From Acidovorax sp. NB1 (lineage in GTDB: Bacteria; Pseudomonadota; Gammaproteobacteria; Burkholderiales; Burkholderiaceae_C): a DNA stretch of 64,000 nucleotides. Position numbers and translations under genes: made by a program. The stretch spans positions 25,790-89,789 of the forward strand of contig NZ_BJHU01000032.1 of NCBI RefSeq assembly GCF_005405905.1. Direction: 5' to 3'. How positions within the stretch are numbered: position 1 is the first letter of the stretch; the number at the start of each line of letters is the position of its first letter. The notes beneath the pieces were generated by a model, which saw nothing but the letters and a program-made list of their open reading frames with translations, was not told the DNA's origin and did not search any database. Positions 17,310 to 25,290 of this stretch are shown here, piece after piece.

Positions 17310-18536
17310 TCAGACCACGGGAACTCCTTGCAGGGACGCCTGTCCCGGCGCAAGCAGCATGAGCCGGGCCACCAACGCCACCAGGTCCTGCTGCCGCTGG
17401 GTACGGGTCTTGGCCAACAAGGCGCTCATCTGGGTGCGCACGGTCGATATACGGGAGCCGCGTGCATCGGCAAAGTCCTGCGGCGTTTGGCCACGCATCA
17501 GGGCCAGCAGCAAGTCCGACTCTGACGGGCTCAGTCGGTAGGCCTGACGGGCCAGGGCCACGGCCGCTTCTGCGCCCAGACTGCGCTCCAGCACCGCCCA
17601 GGCGACACCAGGAGCGCGGTGGTGCAGACCCAGCGCGGCCAGGTCGCTGAGCGGCAGGGTCACCAGCAGCAGTCCGGCATCTGCGCCCGGTAGTTCCACA
17701 CAGCCGCTGCGCCCTTGCAGCGACTGCTGGAACAGCATATGCAGCGCCGCATCGGCCGTGCTGGCCAGCACCGGACCACGCTGCAGCGTGCGCAGTGCCA
17801 CGCTTTCAGGCCGGGCACTGAGCACGCGGGCACGGGCATTGGCGTGCAGCAGCCGTCCTGCCGTGTCAAAAAAAAGCAGACCCATGGGCATCTGCTCCAT
17901 CAACGACTCCAGACCCAAGGTGCGCGCACGCAAAGCCACCATCTCGCGGTGCAGGTAGGCCGCACGCTGTACGCCGCCAAACTCGGCCTGAAAGCGGGCT
18001 ACCTCCTCGCGCGTGAAGCCCTCACCATCGCCTTGGCGATACACCGACATAAACAGGTTAGCCACGGGGTGCGCTGTGCCCTGGCTGCCACCAAACATGC
18101 GGGTGCCGATACCGTATTCACGCAAGAAGTCGTTGTAGATCTCGGTGTGGCGAAACCCGCGGGTGGCCTGCACCGGTGCATCTGTAGCCACCCAGACGCC
18201 AGCCGCCACCCCCAGTCGTGCACGCTGCGCCGTGGCTTCGTCCCACAGAGGGTCTCGCAGGCGGTAGTGTGTGGCGTAGCGCTGCGCGGCCTCGGGCGTC
18301 ACGCCCATGGCCAAGAGCGCCGGGGTGCCATCGCTGGAGGGCGACTGCAACCAGTAGTCCACATCGGGATGCACGGCAAACTCCGCCCCCCATTGCGCCA
18401 ACTGGTCCATGTCGCAGGCCAGGAACGCGCCTCCCAGCAGGTCCGCGCCAAAACTGGCGGCGTAGCGGGCCAGCGCGTCACCCCAACGCGCATCGTCGGC
18501 AACGGATTCCAGCAGATCACCCAGCGCGTGGTGCAA
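17310..18536 (-). CDS. LuxR-type HTH regulator, paralogue 1
   Basis: A 408-residue protein with a PAS/GAF-like N-terminal part and a C-terminal LuxR-type helix-turn-helix (LSPSESDLLLALMRGQTPQD, then ISTVRTQMSALLAKTRTQRQ). It lacks the short autoinducer-binding domain of LuxR quorum receptors; it is about twice as long. The layout matches the regulator at 20845, so they are paralogues. A longer reading starts with TTG at 18575, but that codon overlaps a promoter element shared with two other genes. I therefore prefer TTG at 18536, preceded by AAAGG. The gene points away from the LRR/IPTL gene. Confidence 0.8.
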   Translation of the reverse strand: MHHALGDLLESVADDARWGDALARYAASFGADLLGGAFLACDMDQLAQWGAEFAVHPDVDYWLQSPSSDGTPALLAMGVTPEAAQRYATHYRLRDPLWDEATAQRARLGVAAGVWVATDAPVQATRGFRHTEIYNDFLREYGIGTRMFGGSQGTAHPVANLFMSVYRQGDGEGFTREEVARFQAEFGGVQRAAYLHREMVALRARTLGLESLMEQMPMGLLFFDTAGRLLHANARARVLSARPESVALRTLQRGPVLASTADAALHMLFQQSLQGRSGCVELPGADAGLLLVTLPLSDLAALGLHHRAPGVAWAVLERSLGAEAAVALARQAYRLSPSESDLLLALMRGQTPQDFADARGSRISTVRTQMSALLAKTRTQRQQDLVALVARLMLLAPGQASLQGVPVV

Positions 18537-18561
18537 CGGGGGCCTTTCAGAAAAAACAGCG

Positions 18562-18612
18562 GATGTTAGGGGCAACGCTTCTGCACATCATCCGTCATGT
18601 GAACGACGTGTT
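18562..18612 (-). promoter_or_regulatory. Shared palindrome-plus-promoter unit, copy 1 (LuxR paralogue 1)
   Basis: On the minus strand a palindromic core GTTCA-CA-TGAC (centre 18598.5) is followed 30.5 bases later by the -10-like box TAACAT (18568-18563) in the context CCTAACATCCGC. The same core, spacing and CCTAnnATCCGC context recur at 19801 and 20737. Confidence 0.7.
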
Positions 18613-18768
18613 GCGTCCGGGCACAGGCAGCGCTTTTCCTCCTTCAGGCAGAGGATGTGCGGCACCCCCTACCCGCCCTAAATTCCCGCCACAGCGCCTG
18701 CTCCAGCCCCATGGTGACGGGACTCTCCAGCGATATCTATCGCTACTTTCCAACGTTCACGCATTCAT

Positions 18769-19695
18769 ATGAAACTGCCTTGTTCCCGCCTTTTGCTGCG
18801 CATTGCGCTGGCATCCGCCGCACTCGCCACCACCGCAGCCCAGGCCGCCGTGCCAGCGCCCCAGCGGCAATACCTGCTGGATTTTTACGTCGCCACCAAC
18901 GGCGCAGGCTGGACAACCAGCACCAACTGGAACGGAGCCCCCGGCACAGAGTGCACCTGGCACGGCATCGTTTGCGATGCAGGGCAAAACACCGTGACCC
19001 GGTTGAATCTGCCCAGCAACAACCTGGTGGGGACGATCCCTGACTGGTCAGCACTTCCAGACCTGGAGCAAATCGGCCTGGCCACCAATACGCTTTCAGG
19101 CACCGTGCCCGCCATCTCCAGCCTCTCTGCGCTCGTCACCTTTGATGTATCGGCCAACCAACTGACCGGGGCTCTGCCTTCACCCTCCAACTTGGCCGTG
19201 TTGGATGCCTACTACGCTTTCAACAACCAGTTCACCGGCGCCATTCCCGCATTGGTCGGCCTGCCCGCGCTGCGGAACTTCTGGGTCCACCAGAACCAGC
19301 TCACAGGCGCCGTTCCGGCACTGGGGGGTGCGCCCAACCTGGAGCGCCTGTCGTTCCGAGACAACAATCTCACGGGCAGCATTCCCGCGCTCCCTGCGAA
19401 CCTCCTTCAACTGGTAGCCCGCAACAACCAACTGACGGGAGCCGTGCCTGCACCACCCGCCACGCTGACCGCTGGCAACTCCTCCCTGTGCCCCAACAAC
19501 CTCACTCCTTCAGCCAGTGTGGCCTGGGACACCGCCACCGGCAGTACCCCATGGCACGCCGCCTGCGTCGCCGCGCCCCCTGCCCCCGGTGGTGCAACGT
19601 CCATCCCCACGCTCAGCGAATGGGGCCTGATCCTGATGTCGCTGGCGGCGGCTGCGTGGGGCATGGCGACACTGCGCCGCAGAAAAAATCTGTAG
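18769..19695 (+). CDS. Secreted plant-type LRR protein with IPTL-CTERM sorting signal
   Basis: A 308-residue exported protein. It has a Sec signal peptide (residues 1-28, cleavage near AQA-AVPAP), then a cap with the CTWHGIVCD motif typical of plant LRR N-terminal caps (CxWxGxxC). About seven leucine-rich repeats of the LxxNxLxGxIP plant subtype follow, then a Cys pair and a C-terminal IPTLSEWGLILMSLAAAAWG membrane tail with RRR. That tail is the IPTL-CTERM sorting signal recognised by exosortase-like systems. It is probably displayed on or released from the cell surface to bind a protein or glycan; the ligand is unknown. No exosortase is in the window. Confidence 0.85.
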   Translation: MKLPCSRLLLRIALASAALATTAAQAAVPAPQRQYLLDFYVATNGAGWTTSTNWNGAPGTECTWHGIVCDAGQNTVTRLNLPSNNLVGTIPDWSALPDLEQIGLATNTLSGTVPAISSLSALVTFDVSANQLTGALPSPSNLAVLDAYYAFNNQFTGAIPALVGLPALRNFWVHQNQLTGAVPALGGAPNLERLSFRDNNLTGSIPALPANLLQLVARNNQLTGAVPAPPATLTAGNSSLCPNNLTPSASVAWDTATGSTPWHAACVAAPPAPGGATSIPTLSEWGLILMSLAAAAWGMATLRRRKNL

Positions 19696-19733
19696 TGCTT
19701 CAGGCGCTCTGCGCGCACCCCTCAATCGCTGAA

Positions 19734-19760
19734 AGCTATACAAAACATAGCAATGGTGGA
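19734..19760. repeat. Interspersed repeat core, copy E
   Basis: AGCTATACAAAACATAGCA, the same AGCTAT...ATAGC palindrome type, lying between the LRR gene and the DUF3667 gene. Confidence 0.5.
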
Positions 19761-19800
19761 ATGCAATTGCCACCACAGCAGCATCCGAGGCGTCCACGCC

Positions 19801-19850
19801 ACATCGTTCACCTGAACAATGGCACGGACGGGCTCGCGGCCTACCATCCG
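19801..19850 (+). promoter_or_regulatory. Shared palindrome-plus-promoter unit, copy 2 (DUF3667 gene)
   Basis: ACATC followed by the perfect palindrome GTTCA-CC-TGAAC (centre 19811.5). The -10-like box TACCAT (19842-19847, context CCTACCATCCGC) follows at 30.5 bases. The implied transcription start is near 19854, upstream of the DUF3667 start. Confidence 0.72.
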
Positions 19851-19881
19851 CAGCCCTTTTGCCGCTTGGTATGGCCCACCC

Positions 19882-20676
19882 GTGACCTCTGCACCCGCTA
19901 CCTCCACCCCCATCAGCGACGCCGTGTTCGACACGGCCGCCTGCCTCAACTGCGGGGCGCCTCTGGGCGGCCACTACTGCGCGCACTGCGGGCAGAAGAA
20001 GGCGGCGCGCATGGGCACCCGCATGGTGCGCAAGGAGGCCTGGGAGCGGTTCCGCTGGTTTGAATGGAGCACCATCCGCAATGCGCTGCGGGTGTTGCCG
20101 CAGCCGGGCACCATGGCGCGCGAGTATGTGCTGGGGCAGCGCAAGGACCACCCGCACCCGCTCACGCTGCTGTTCCTGTCCATCGGCTTTTTGCTCATCG
20201 TGCTGGGGCACACCGACTACCTGCGGCCCGAGCTGCCCAGCGAGGCCGCGCAGCGCATGTATGCACTCGTCACCGGGTACTCGAAGTGGTCGTTTTCGCT
20301 GGGGGCGGTGGCAGTGTTTGCCAGCACTTGGCTGGTGTTCCGCCGGCGCGGCTACAACCTGGCCGAGCTGCTGGCGCTCGCGCTGTACTGCCAGGCGGTG
20401 TTCATTGCGCTGCAGATGGTGAACCAGCTGCCGCTGGTGCTGGCGCACTCGCCGGAGCTGCTCAAGTGGCACAAGCAGTGGTCGCCCTGGTACATGACGG
20501 CGCTGCAGACGCTGATGTTCATGCTGGCGCTGCGCCAGTTCTTTCTGCTGGACCTGCGCCGCGACGCGGGCTGGCTGCTGCTGGCCGGGGCGCTGTTTGC
20601 CGGGCTCAAGTGGCAGGCCACGCAGCTCTATGCCCGGGGCGTGGTGGAGCTGGTGCTCTGGCAGATGGGCGGATGA
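19882..20676 (+). CDS. DUF3667 zinc-ribbon membrane protein
   Basis: A 264-residue protein with an N-terminal zinc ribbon (CLNCGAPLGGHYCAHCGQK), followed by a basic segment and four to five membrane helices (for example TLLFLSIGFLLIVLG and LLLAGALFAGLKWQ). This is the DUF3667 layout; function is unknown. The GTG at 19882 is preferred because upstream in-frame sequence overlaps the promoter unit; no strong ribosome site is visible. It is followed by the second LuxR paralogue, which has its own copy of the same promoter unit. Confidence 0.78.
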   Translation: MTSAPATSTPISDAVFDTAACLNCGAPLGGHYCAHCGQKKAARMGTRMVRKEAWERFRWFEWSTIRNALRVLPQPGTMAREYVLGQRKDHPHPLTLLFLSIGFLLIVLGHTDYLRPELPSEAAQRMYALVTGYSKWSFSLGAVAVFASTWLVFRRRGYNLAELLALALYCQAVFIALQMVNQLPLVLAHSPELLKWHKQWSPWYMTALQTLMFMLALRQFFLLDLRRDAGWLLLAGALFAGLKWQATQLYARGVVELVLWQMGG

Positions 20677-20700
20677 GCCACCCGGCGCCCGCTGAAAAAT

Positions 20701-20714
20701 GTGAACCAGTTCAC
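20701..20714. promoter_or_regulatory. GTGAAC-CA-GTTCAC palindrome upstream of LuxR paralogue 2
   Basis: A 14-base perfect inverted repeat (6-2-6) lies 40 bases upstream of the main operator-like palindrome at 20737. It uses the same TTCA/TGAA letters in opposite arrangement and could be an auxiliary site. Confidence 0.4.
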
Positions 20715-20736
20715 GATTGTGTGTCGGAGTGCCACC

Positions 20737-20787
20737 ACATCCTTCACCTGAATGATGTTGCCCTGGCGGCAACGCACCTACGATCCG
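20737..20787 (+). promoter_or_regulatory. Shared palindrome-plus-promoter unit, copy 3 (LuxR paralogue 2)
   Basis: A 22-base near-perfect palindrome from ACATC to GATGT with core TTCA-CC-TGAA (centre 20747.5). The -10-like box TACGAT (20779-20784, context CCTACGATCCGC) follows at 31.5 bases. Confidence 0.72.
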
Positions 20788-20844
20788 CCGCAGTTCAACC
20801 CATTCAGCGAAAAGGAGGCCGCCTTGGCCGGTCAGGAGCGGAAT

Positions 20845-22020
20845 ATGCAGCATCTGGGGCAGCACCTTGGAATCCCGGGCTTTGAGGCCTTGATGGCCGA
20901 AAGCCTGGAGGCCCTGGGCGAGCCCGGCATGGTGGAGCGCCTGCTGCGCCGCCTGGGCGAGGCGCTGGGCAGCCACAAGGTGGTGCTGTTCTGCCCCCTG
21001 CCCGGCTCGGACGACCCGCTGGCCGCCTACCAATGGGGCATGCCCGACGATTTTCTGGCGCGCTACGCCAACCTCATCCAGGGCTGCGACGCCTGGAGCG
21101 AGGCGCTGGAGCGCCAGCAGGGCGCGGCGCTGGCGCGTGGCGGCTCGCTGAGCCAGCAGCTGGTCAGCACCTCGGCACTGCGCAGGGGCGCGTTTTATGC
21201 CGACTACCTGCGGCCCCTGGGCATTGATGCCATGGTCAACAGCATTGTCGAAACCTCGCCCGAAGTGGGCATGCATGTGCTGGCGATGTACAACGATCTG
21301 GGCCAGAGCGAGTTCACGCCCGAACAATTCGCCCGCCTGCGCGCCGCCACGCCCTGGGTGCGCAGTCTCATGCGCGCCCAGCGGCGGCTGCAGCAGGCCC
21401 AGCGCCATACCAGCGCGCTGGAGCGCACGCTGGACCAGCTGCCCCTGGGCGTGATGCATGTAAACCGCCGGGGCGAGCTGCGCTACCTGAACGAGCACGC
21501 GCGCGCCTGGCTGGGCATTGAAGACGCCTGCCGCATCCTGCTGCACAGCGCCACAGGCTGGCAGGCGCGCCAGCCGCAGCAACTGGCTCAGATCCACCCC
21601 GCGCTGGTGCCGCTGCTGGGCGCCAGCCTGAGCACGCAGACACCTGTCTCCGCCCGCCTGCAGCCCCAGCACCCCGGTGCCCCCGCTACGCTGGTGGCCC
21701 TTGCCGCACCCCTGCGCGGCGGTACGACCCCTGCCACCGGCGAGGCACTGGCCCAGTTCATCCTGGTGCCCGAAACCCCGCCCCACGCAGGCGCCACCGT
21801 GTCGGTGTGCAGCGCGCTCTACGGCCTCACCCCCGCCGAAGCGGCCCTGCTGCCCCTGCTGCTGCAGGGCATGACACCGCGCGAAATGGCCGACACCCGC
21901 CAAGTGAAGATGCCCACCGTGCGCTCGCAGCTCGCCAGCCTGTATGCCAAGACCGGCACCCGGGGCCAGGCCGAGCTGGCCCAGCGCGTGCTGCGCGTGG
22001 CGGCCTTGGTGGCGGCATGA
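20845..22020 (+). CDS. LuxR-type HTH regulator, paralogue 2
   Basis: A 391-residue regulator with a PAS-like N-terminal domain, a helical linker (RRLQQAQRHTSALERTLDQL) and a C-terminal LuxR-type helix-turn-helix (LTPAEAALLPLLLQGMTPRE, then MPTVRSQLASLYAKTGTRGQ). It is a paralogue of the regulator at 17310. The start could be ATG 20845 (GGAG six bases upstream) or TTG 20824 (AGGAGG five bases upstream). Both lie after the promoter unit, whereas the longest reading from 20752 begins inside the palindrome and is rejected. Its signal is unknown; the shared promoter unit suggests auto- or cross-regulation. Confidence 0.82.
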   Translation: MQHLGQHLGIPGFEALMAESLEALGEPGMVERLLRRLGEALGSHKVVLFCPLPGSDDPLAAYQWGMPDDFLARYANLIQGCDAWSEALERQQGAALARGGSLSQQLVSTSALRRGAFYADYLRPLGIDAMVNSIVETSPEVGMHVLAMYNDLGQSEFTPEQFARLRAATPWVRSLMRAQRRLQQAQRHTSALERTLDQLPLGVMHVNRRGELRYLNEHARAWLGIEDACRILLHSATGWQARQPQQLAQIHPALVPLLGASLSTQTPVSARLQPQHPGAPATLVALAAPLRGGTTPATGEALAQFILVPETPPHAGATVSVCSALYGLTPAEAALLPLLLQGMTPREMADTRQVKMPTVRSQLASLYAKTGTRGQAELAQRVLRVAALVAA

Positions 22021-22180
22021 GACACCCCCCTGAGTCGCCTTCGGCGCCTTCCCCCCGCTCTCGCATGGCTACGCCATGCGGGCAGGGGGACGCGGCCCTC
22101 ACTGCGGGGCGGCCCTTGCTCGGCCGCCCTCGCCTGGGGCGCGCCCGTATCGACGTCCCTGGGCGACGCACGGCGCAGCA
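22021..22180. repeat. GC-rich intergenic repeat of the CCTGAGTCGC...GGGGGACGCGGCCC type
   Basis: Starts CCCCCTGAGTCGCC and contains GGGGGACGCGGCCCTCACTG and GGGGCGGCCCTTGCTCGGC, words I recognise from a repeat found many times between genes of Comamonadaceae and other Burkholderiales. It can form several GC-rich hairpins. It sits directly after the stop of the LuxR paralogue. Confidence 0.6.
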
Positions 22181-22221
22181 GCCCCCTGAATTCACCGATC
22201 CAACCTGAGGAACCTGCACCC

Positions 22222-23928
22222 ATGAAACACCGCAATGTTCGCCCTGTGGCCTTTGCCTGCGCCACCATGCTGGGCCTGGCCGTGGGCGGCCTGGCCATGG
22301 CCCAGAAGACGGCCGCCGTGGCCAAACCCAGCAAGGCCCAACTGGTGGCCGACCTGGCCGCCACGCTGCAGGCCTGCTCGTACGACGGCAGCCCGCTGGC
22401 GTTTTCGCCGCCCGACCTGTCCAAGGGCGGCGGCACCGGCAAGCAGGTGGTGGCCGAGATCATGAAATACACCGGCCTGCCCGCCAACTTTGTGGTGGTG
22501 GAGGGCAAGGTGCCCAACGCGGCAGCCGTGATCATGCAAGGGCCCGACCAGGTGCCGCGCCGCGTGATTGCCTACAACCCCGCCTTCATGGGCCAGGTGA
22601 TCGAGGCCACCAAGTCCAACAACTGGGCGCCTGTGAGCATCATGGCGCACGAGATCGGGCACCACCTCTCGGGCCACACCATCGTGCCCGGCGGCAGCCA
22701 GCCGCCCATCGAGCTGGAGTCTGACAAGTTCAGCGGCTTTGTGCTCTACAAGATGGGCGCGCCGCTGGCCGACGCCCAGCGCGCCATCGCCACGCTGATC
22801 CCCGAGAAGGACGGCGAAACCCACCCCGGCCGCAGAAAGCGCCTGGCCGCCATCGAGGCGGGCTGGAAGGAAGCGTGCGAACTGCAGGGCGGCGGGCCGC
22901 AGTGCTCCGGCGGGCTGCCGGTGCGCACTGCGGCGGCGGCACCTGCTGCGCCATCGCCAACGCAGACACCTGCCACCCCGGTGGCCAAGGCCCCGGCACC
23001 CACGGCTGCGCCCATCCCCACGCCAGCCCCCCTTGCGGCCAAGGCGCCAGCCCCGGCCCTGGCAGCTGCAGCCGCCGAAACCCTGCCCAAGGCCGACATG
23101 GCCGCCATCCCGTCCAAAGGCACGCAGTTCATCTACGACGAGTTCGGCATCCTGGACCCGGCCATCCGCGCGCAGTTTGAAAAGCAGATGTACGAGCATG
23201 CGCAGAAGACGGGCGTGGAGATCGTCACCCTGCTCGTGAAGGACCTGGGCGGCAAGAGCGCCGAGGACTATGCCCACGCCATGATGCGCCAGCTGCGCGT
23301 GGGCAAGCTCGACGTGGGCAACGGCGCCGTGCTGGTGGTGGCGCCCGAGCAGAACCAGGCCGCCGCCGTGCTGGGCGCGGGCGTGGCGCTGGAGATGCGC
23401 GGCCACGACAAGGCCGAGCAGCTCAAGCGCTGGATGAACACAGCCTGGGCGCTGTGCAAGAAGAAAAACGCCTGCGGCGGCTGGACGGAAAACCTGATGC
23501 TCGCAGCCGACCACATCCGCCGCGATACCCGCCATGCCGACTGGACCATTGCCTACAACTCGCTGGGCGACCTGCACAAGGCCGACGCGGCAGAAAGCGG
23601 CAAGTCCGTCAAGCCACAGGACAGCAAGACCTGGCAGAAGATCACCCGCCTGTCGGGCACCGTGGAAAACCTGAACCCGCCCACGGGCGTCAAGAGCGCG
23701 TACGTGACCGAGTCCAAGTTGAAGGATGGCAAGAAGGCCGTGCTGATGCGCAGCGCCGAGGGCCTGACCACCATGCTCTACGTCGATCCGCGCACCGAGG
23801 CCATGATGCCCGGCGGCAAGCTGGTGCAGGGCAAGACCTACACCGTCATCGCACGCTCGGACTTCCTGTCGTGGAACCCCAAGGACACGCAGTCGCTGGA
23901 CGTGCTGAGCTACGCCGTCACGGAGTAA
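22222..23928 (+). CDS. Exported metallopeptidase-TPM domain fusion protein
   Basis: A 568-residue protein with a signal peptide (residues 1-26) and a zinc metallopeptidase domain with HEIGHHLSGH at residues 143-152 and an ELESDKFSGF segment about 25 residues later that fits the third metal ligand. An Ala/Pro-rich linker (about residues 235-285) follows, then a TPM domain (IYDEFGILDPAIRAQFEKQM... GNGAVLVVAPEQ) and a C-terminal beta-rich region. TPM domains occur in thylakoid and envelope phosphatase-like or protein-repair proteins. The combination suggests a periplasmic quality-control protein, but the role is inferred. It is followed closely by a small membrane protein. Confidence 0.82.
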   Translation: MKHRNVRPVAFACATMLGLAVGGLAMAQKTAAVAKPSKAQLVADLAATLQACSYDGSPLAFSPPDLSKGGGTGKQVVAEIMKYTGLPANFVVVEGKVPNAAAVIMQGPDQVPRRVIAYNPAFMGQVIEATKSNNWAPVSIMAHEIGHHLSGHTIVPGGSQPPIELESDKFSGFVLYKMGAPLADAQRAIATLIPEKDGETHPGRRKRLAAIEAGWKEACELQGGGPQCSGGLPVRTAAAAPAAPSPTQTPATPVAKAPAPTAAPIPTPAPLAAKAPAPALAAAAAETLPKADMAAIPSKGTQFIYDEFGILDPAIRAQFEKQMYEHAQKTGVEIVTLLVKDLGGKSAEDYAHAMMRQLRVGKLDVGNGAVLVVAPEQNQAAAVLGAGVALEMRGHDKAEQLKRWMNTAWALCKKKNACGGWTENLMLAADHIRRDTRHADWTIAYNSLGDLHKADAAESGKSVKPQDSKTWQKITRLSGTVENLNPPTGVKSAYVTESKLKDGKKAVLMRSAEGLTTMLYVDPRTEAMMPGGKLVQGKTYTVIARSDFLSWNPKDTQSLDVLSYAVTE

Positions 23929-23944
23929 GGCGCTGGCCCACCGC

Positions 23945-24265
23945 ATGTCCGCCACCACCTTCACCATGCTCCTGGCGGGCGCCGCCAACCTGCTGCCCGC
24001 GCTGTTCTTCATGTTCACCGCACTGCTGGGCAGCAACGGCATGAACTCCGCGCAGGGCGGACAGCTGCTGGGCACCCTGGCCGTGTTGCTGGTGCTGGGC
24101 TGGCTCGCCGCGCTGTGGCTGGCCCGCCACCTGGCGCACTGGTGCCAGGCACGCGGATGGTCCACCGTGGCCAGCGTGGCGGCCGCCAGCGGCGGTGCGG
24201 TGGCGGCCTTCACCGTGCTGGCGCTGCTGTCCACCCTGGTGGCGCTGCTGTGGGTGGGGGCATGA
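23945..24265 (+). CDS. Small hydrophobic membrane protein
   Basis: A 106-residue protein with three predicted membrane helices (LLAGAANLLPALFFMFTALL, LLGTLAVLLVLGWLAALWL, VAAFTVLALLSTLVALLWV). I do not recognise a family. It begins 17 bases after the metallopeptidase-TPM gene on the same strand, so the two are probably co-transcribed and may act together at the inner membrane. Confidence 0.7.
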   Translation: MSATTFTMLLAGAANLLPALFFMFTALLGSNGMNSAQGGQLLGTLAVLLVLGWLAALWLARHLAHWCQARGWSTVASVAAASGGAVAAFTVLALLSTLVALLWVGA

Positions 24266-24335
24266 GTGGGCTGCTCCGCATCTCAAAGACTGAAGAAATC
24301 ACGCCAGCAAGAAAGACACAGAGGGACACACCCCC

Positions 24336-24806
24336 ATGCACCACCACCTCCCCCCACCCCGGCGCCGCGCCGCCCCTGCGCTGCTGACCGCATTCATGCT
24401 GCTGGCCTCCGGCACGCAGGGCGCCCACGCCGCCGAACATTTCTGCGGCCAGCGCACGGCACACCCCATCGACAAGGCCCTGGGCGCCGCCTCCGAGCGC
24501 AGCGGTGGCGTGACGGTGGACCTGATCGACGCCCAGAACGCCGCCTACGCCGCGTGGGACAAGGAGCTGAACCGCATCTACGCCCAGGTACTGAAAGCCG
24601 CTGGCCCCGGCCGCCGCGACACCCTGCGGGCCGCCCAGCGTGCCTGGCTCGCGTTTGACACCGCCCAGGGCCAGTGGGACAGCGCCGTGTTTGCCGAACA
24701 GGGCAGCTCGGCCGCGCTGAACATTGGCGGTGCGGCACTGGAGCGCCGACGCACCCGCGTGTGCGCGCTCACCAACGACCTGGATAGCCTGAAGGATTCG
24801 CCATGA
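24336..24806 (+). CDS. LprI-like (DUF1311) exported protein
   Basis: A 156-residue protein with an Arg-rich N-terminus and a signal peptide ending near AHA-AEHF. The rest is helical with the DUF1311/LprI pattern (AAYAAWDKELNRIYAQVLKA, LRAAQRAWLAFDTAQGQWDS) and two Cys residues likely to form a disulfide. LprI-like proteins include lysozyme inhibitors, which may be the role in the periplasm. Its stop overlaps the next gene by four bases, indicating co-translation. Confidence 0.75.
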   Translation: MHHHLPPPRRRAAPALLTAFMLLASGTQGAHAAEHFCGQRTAHPIDKALGAASERSGGVTVDLIDAQNAAYAAWDKELNRIYAQVLKAAGPGRRDTLRAAQRAWLAFDTAQGQWDSAVFAEQGSSAALNIGGAALERRRTRVCALTNDLDSLKDSP

Positions 24807-25234
24807 TGCGCCGCCGTATCGTGCAAGCGCTGCCGTGGCTGGCCGCAGCGCTGGCGCCCTCGCTGAGCCAGGCCCGATCGGACAAGGTATGGCTGCGCAT
24901 CCGCAACGACAGTCAGGAAGCCTTCACCCATGTCTGGCAGGGCCTGCCGCAGCAGGGCACCGATGTGGACCTGGGCCCGCTGCTGCCCGGCGACACCAGC
25001 CGCTGGCACGCACTGCCCGCCACGCTGGCGCACTACCGCAAGACCCGCATCCAGATCGGCCAGCGCCAGCTCACCCATGTCACCGACCAGTCTTTCCCCG
25101 GGGGCCAGGCCACGCTGGCGCCAGGCCACTACACCTTCACCTACACGCTCGAAGGAGGCGCGCTGCGCCTGGCCGTGATGGCGGAGCCCCTCGCCTCCGG
25201 CACCGGCACCGGCGGGTCACATCAAAAACAATAG
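24803..25234 (+). CDS. Exported protein of unknown function
   Basis: A 143-residue protein with a short signal peptide (LPWLAAALAPSLSQA) and a beta-rich body (VWLRIRNDSQEAFTHVWQGL, LAPGHYTFTYTLEGGALRLA) resembling a small immunoglobulin-like fold. I do not recognise the family. It overlaps the LprI-like gene by four bases and is probably made with it. Its last residues (HQKQ) and the TAG stop come from a low-GC interspersed repeat, so the native C-terminus may have been replaced. Confidence 0.65.
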   Translation: MMRRRIVQALPWLAAALAPSLSQARSDKVWLRIRNDSQEAFTHVWQGLPQQGTDVDLGPLLPGDTSRWHALPATLAHYRKTRIQIGQRQLTHVTDQSFPGGQATLAPGHYTFTYTLEGGALRLAVMAEPLASGTGTGGSHQKQ

Positions 25235-25277
25235 CAATCAGCGCTTACCAGACGCGCGCAAAGGCCGAATTTCATTC
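25221..25277. repeat. Interspersed repeat, copy F
   Basis: ATCAAAAACAATAGCAATCA, then GCGCTTACCAGACGCGCGCAA and AGGCCGAATTTCATTC. This is the long form of the repeat family and includes the stop codon of the preceding gene. Confidence 0.65.
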
Positions 25278-25290
25278 AAGAAAGCCGCCC

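Noticed and set aside
17310..18575. Quorum-sensing LuxR receptor
   Set aside because: Only the C-terminal helix-turn-helix is LuxR-like; the protein is about twice as long as quorum receptors, the N-terminal part is PAS/GAF-like, and no LuxI homologue is in the window.
19510..21903. 797-codon minus-strand open frame
   Set aside because: It runs antisense through the LRR, DUF3667 and LuxR genes, has antisense-like composition and no domain I recognise.
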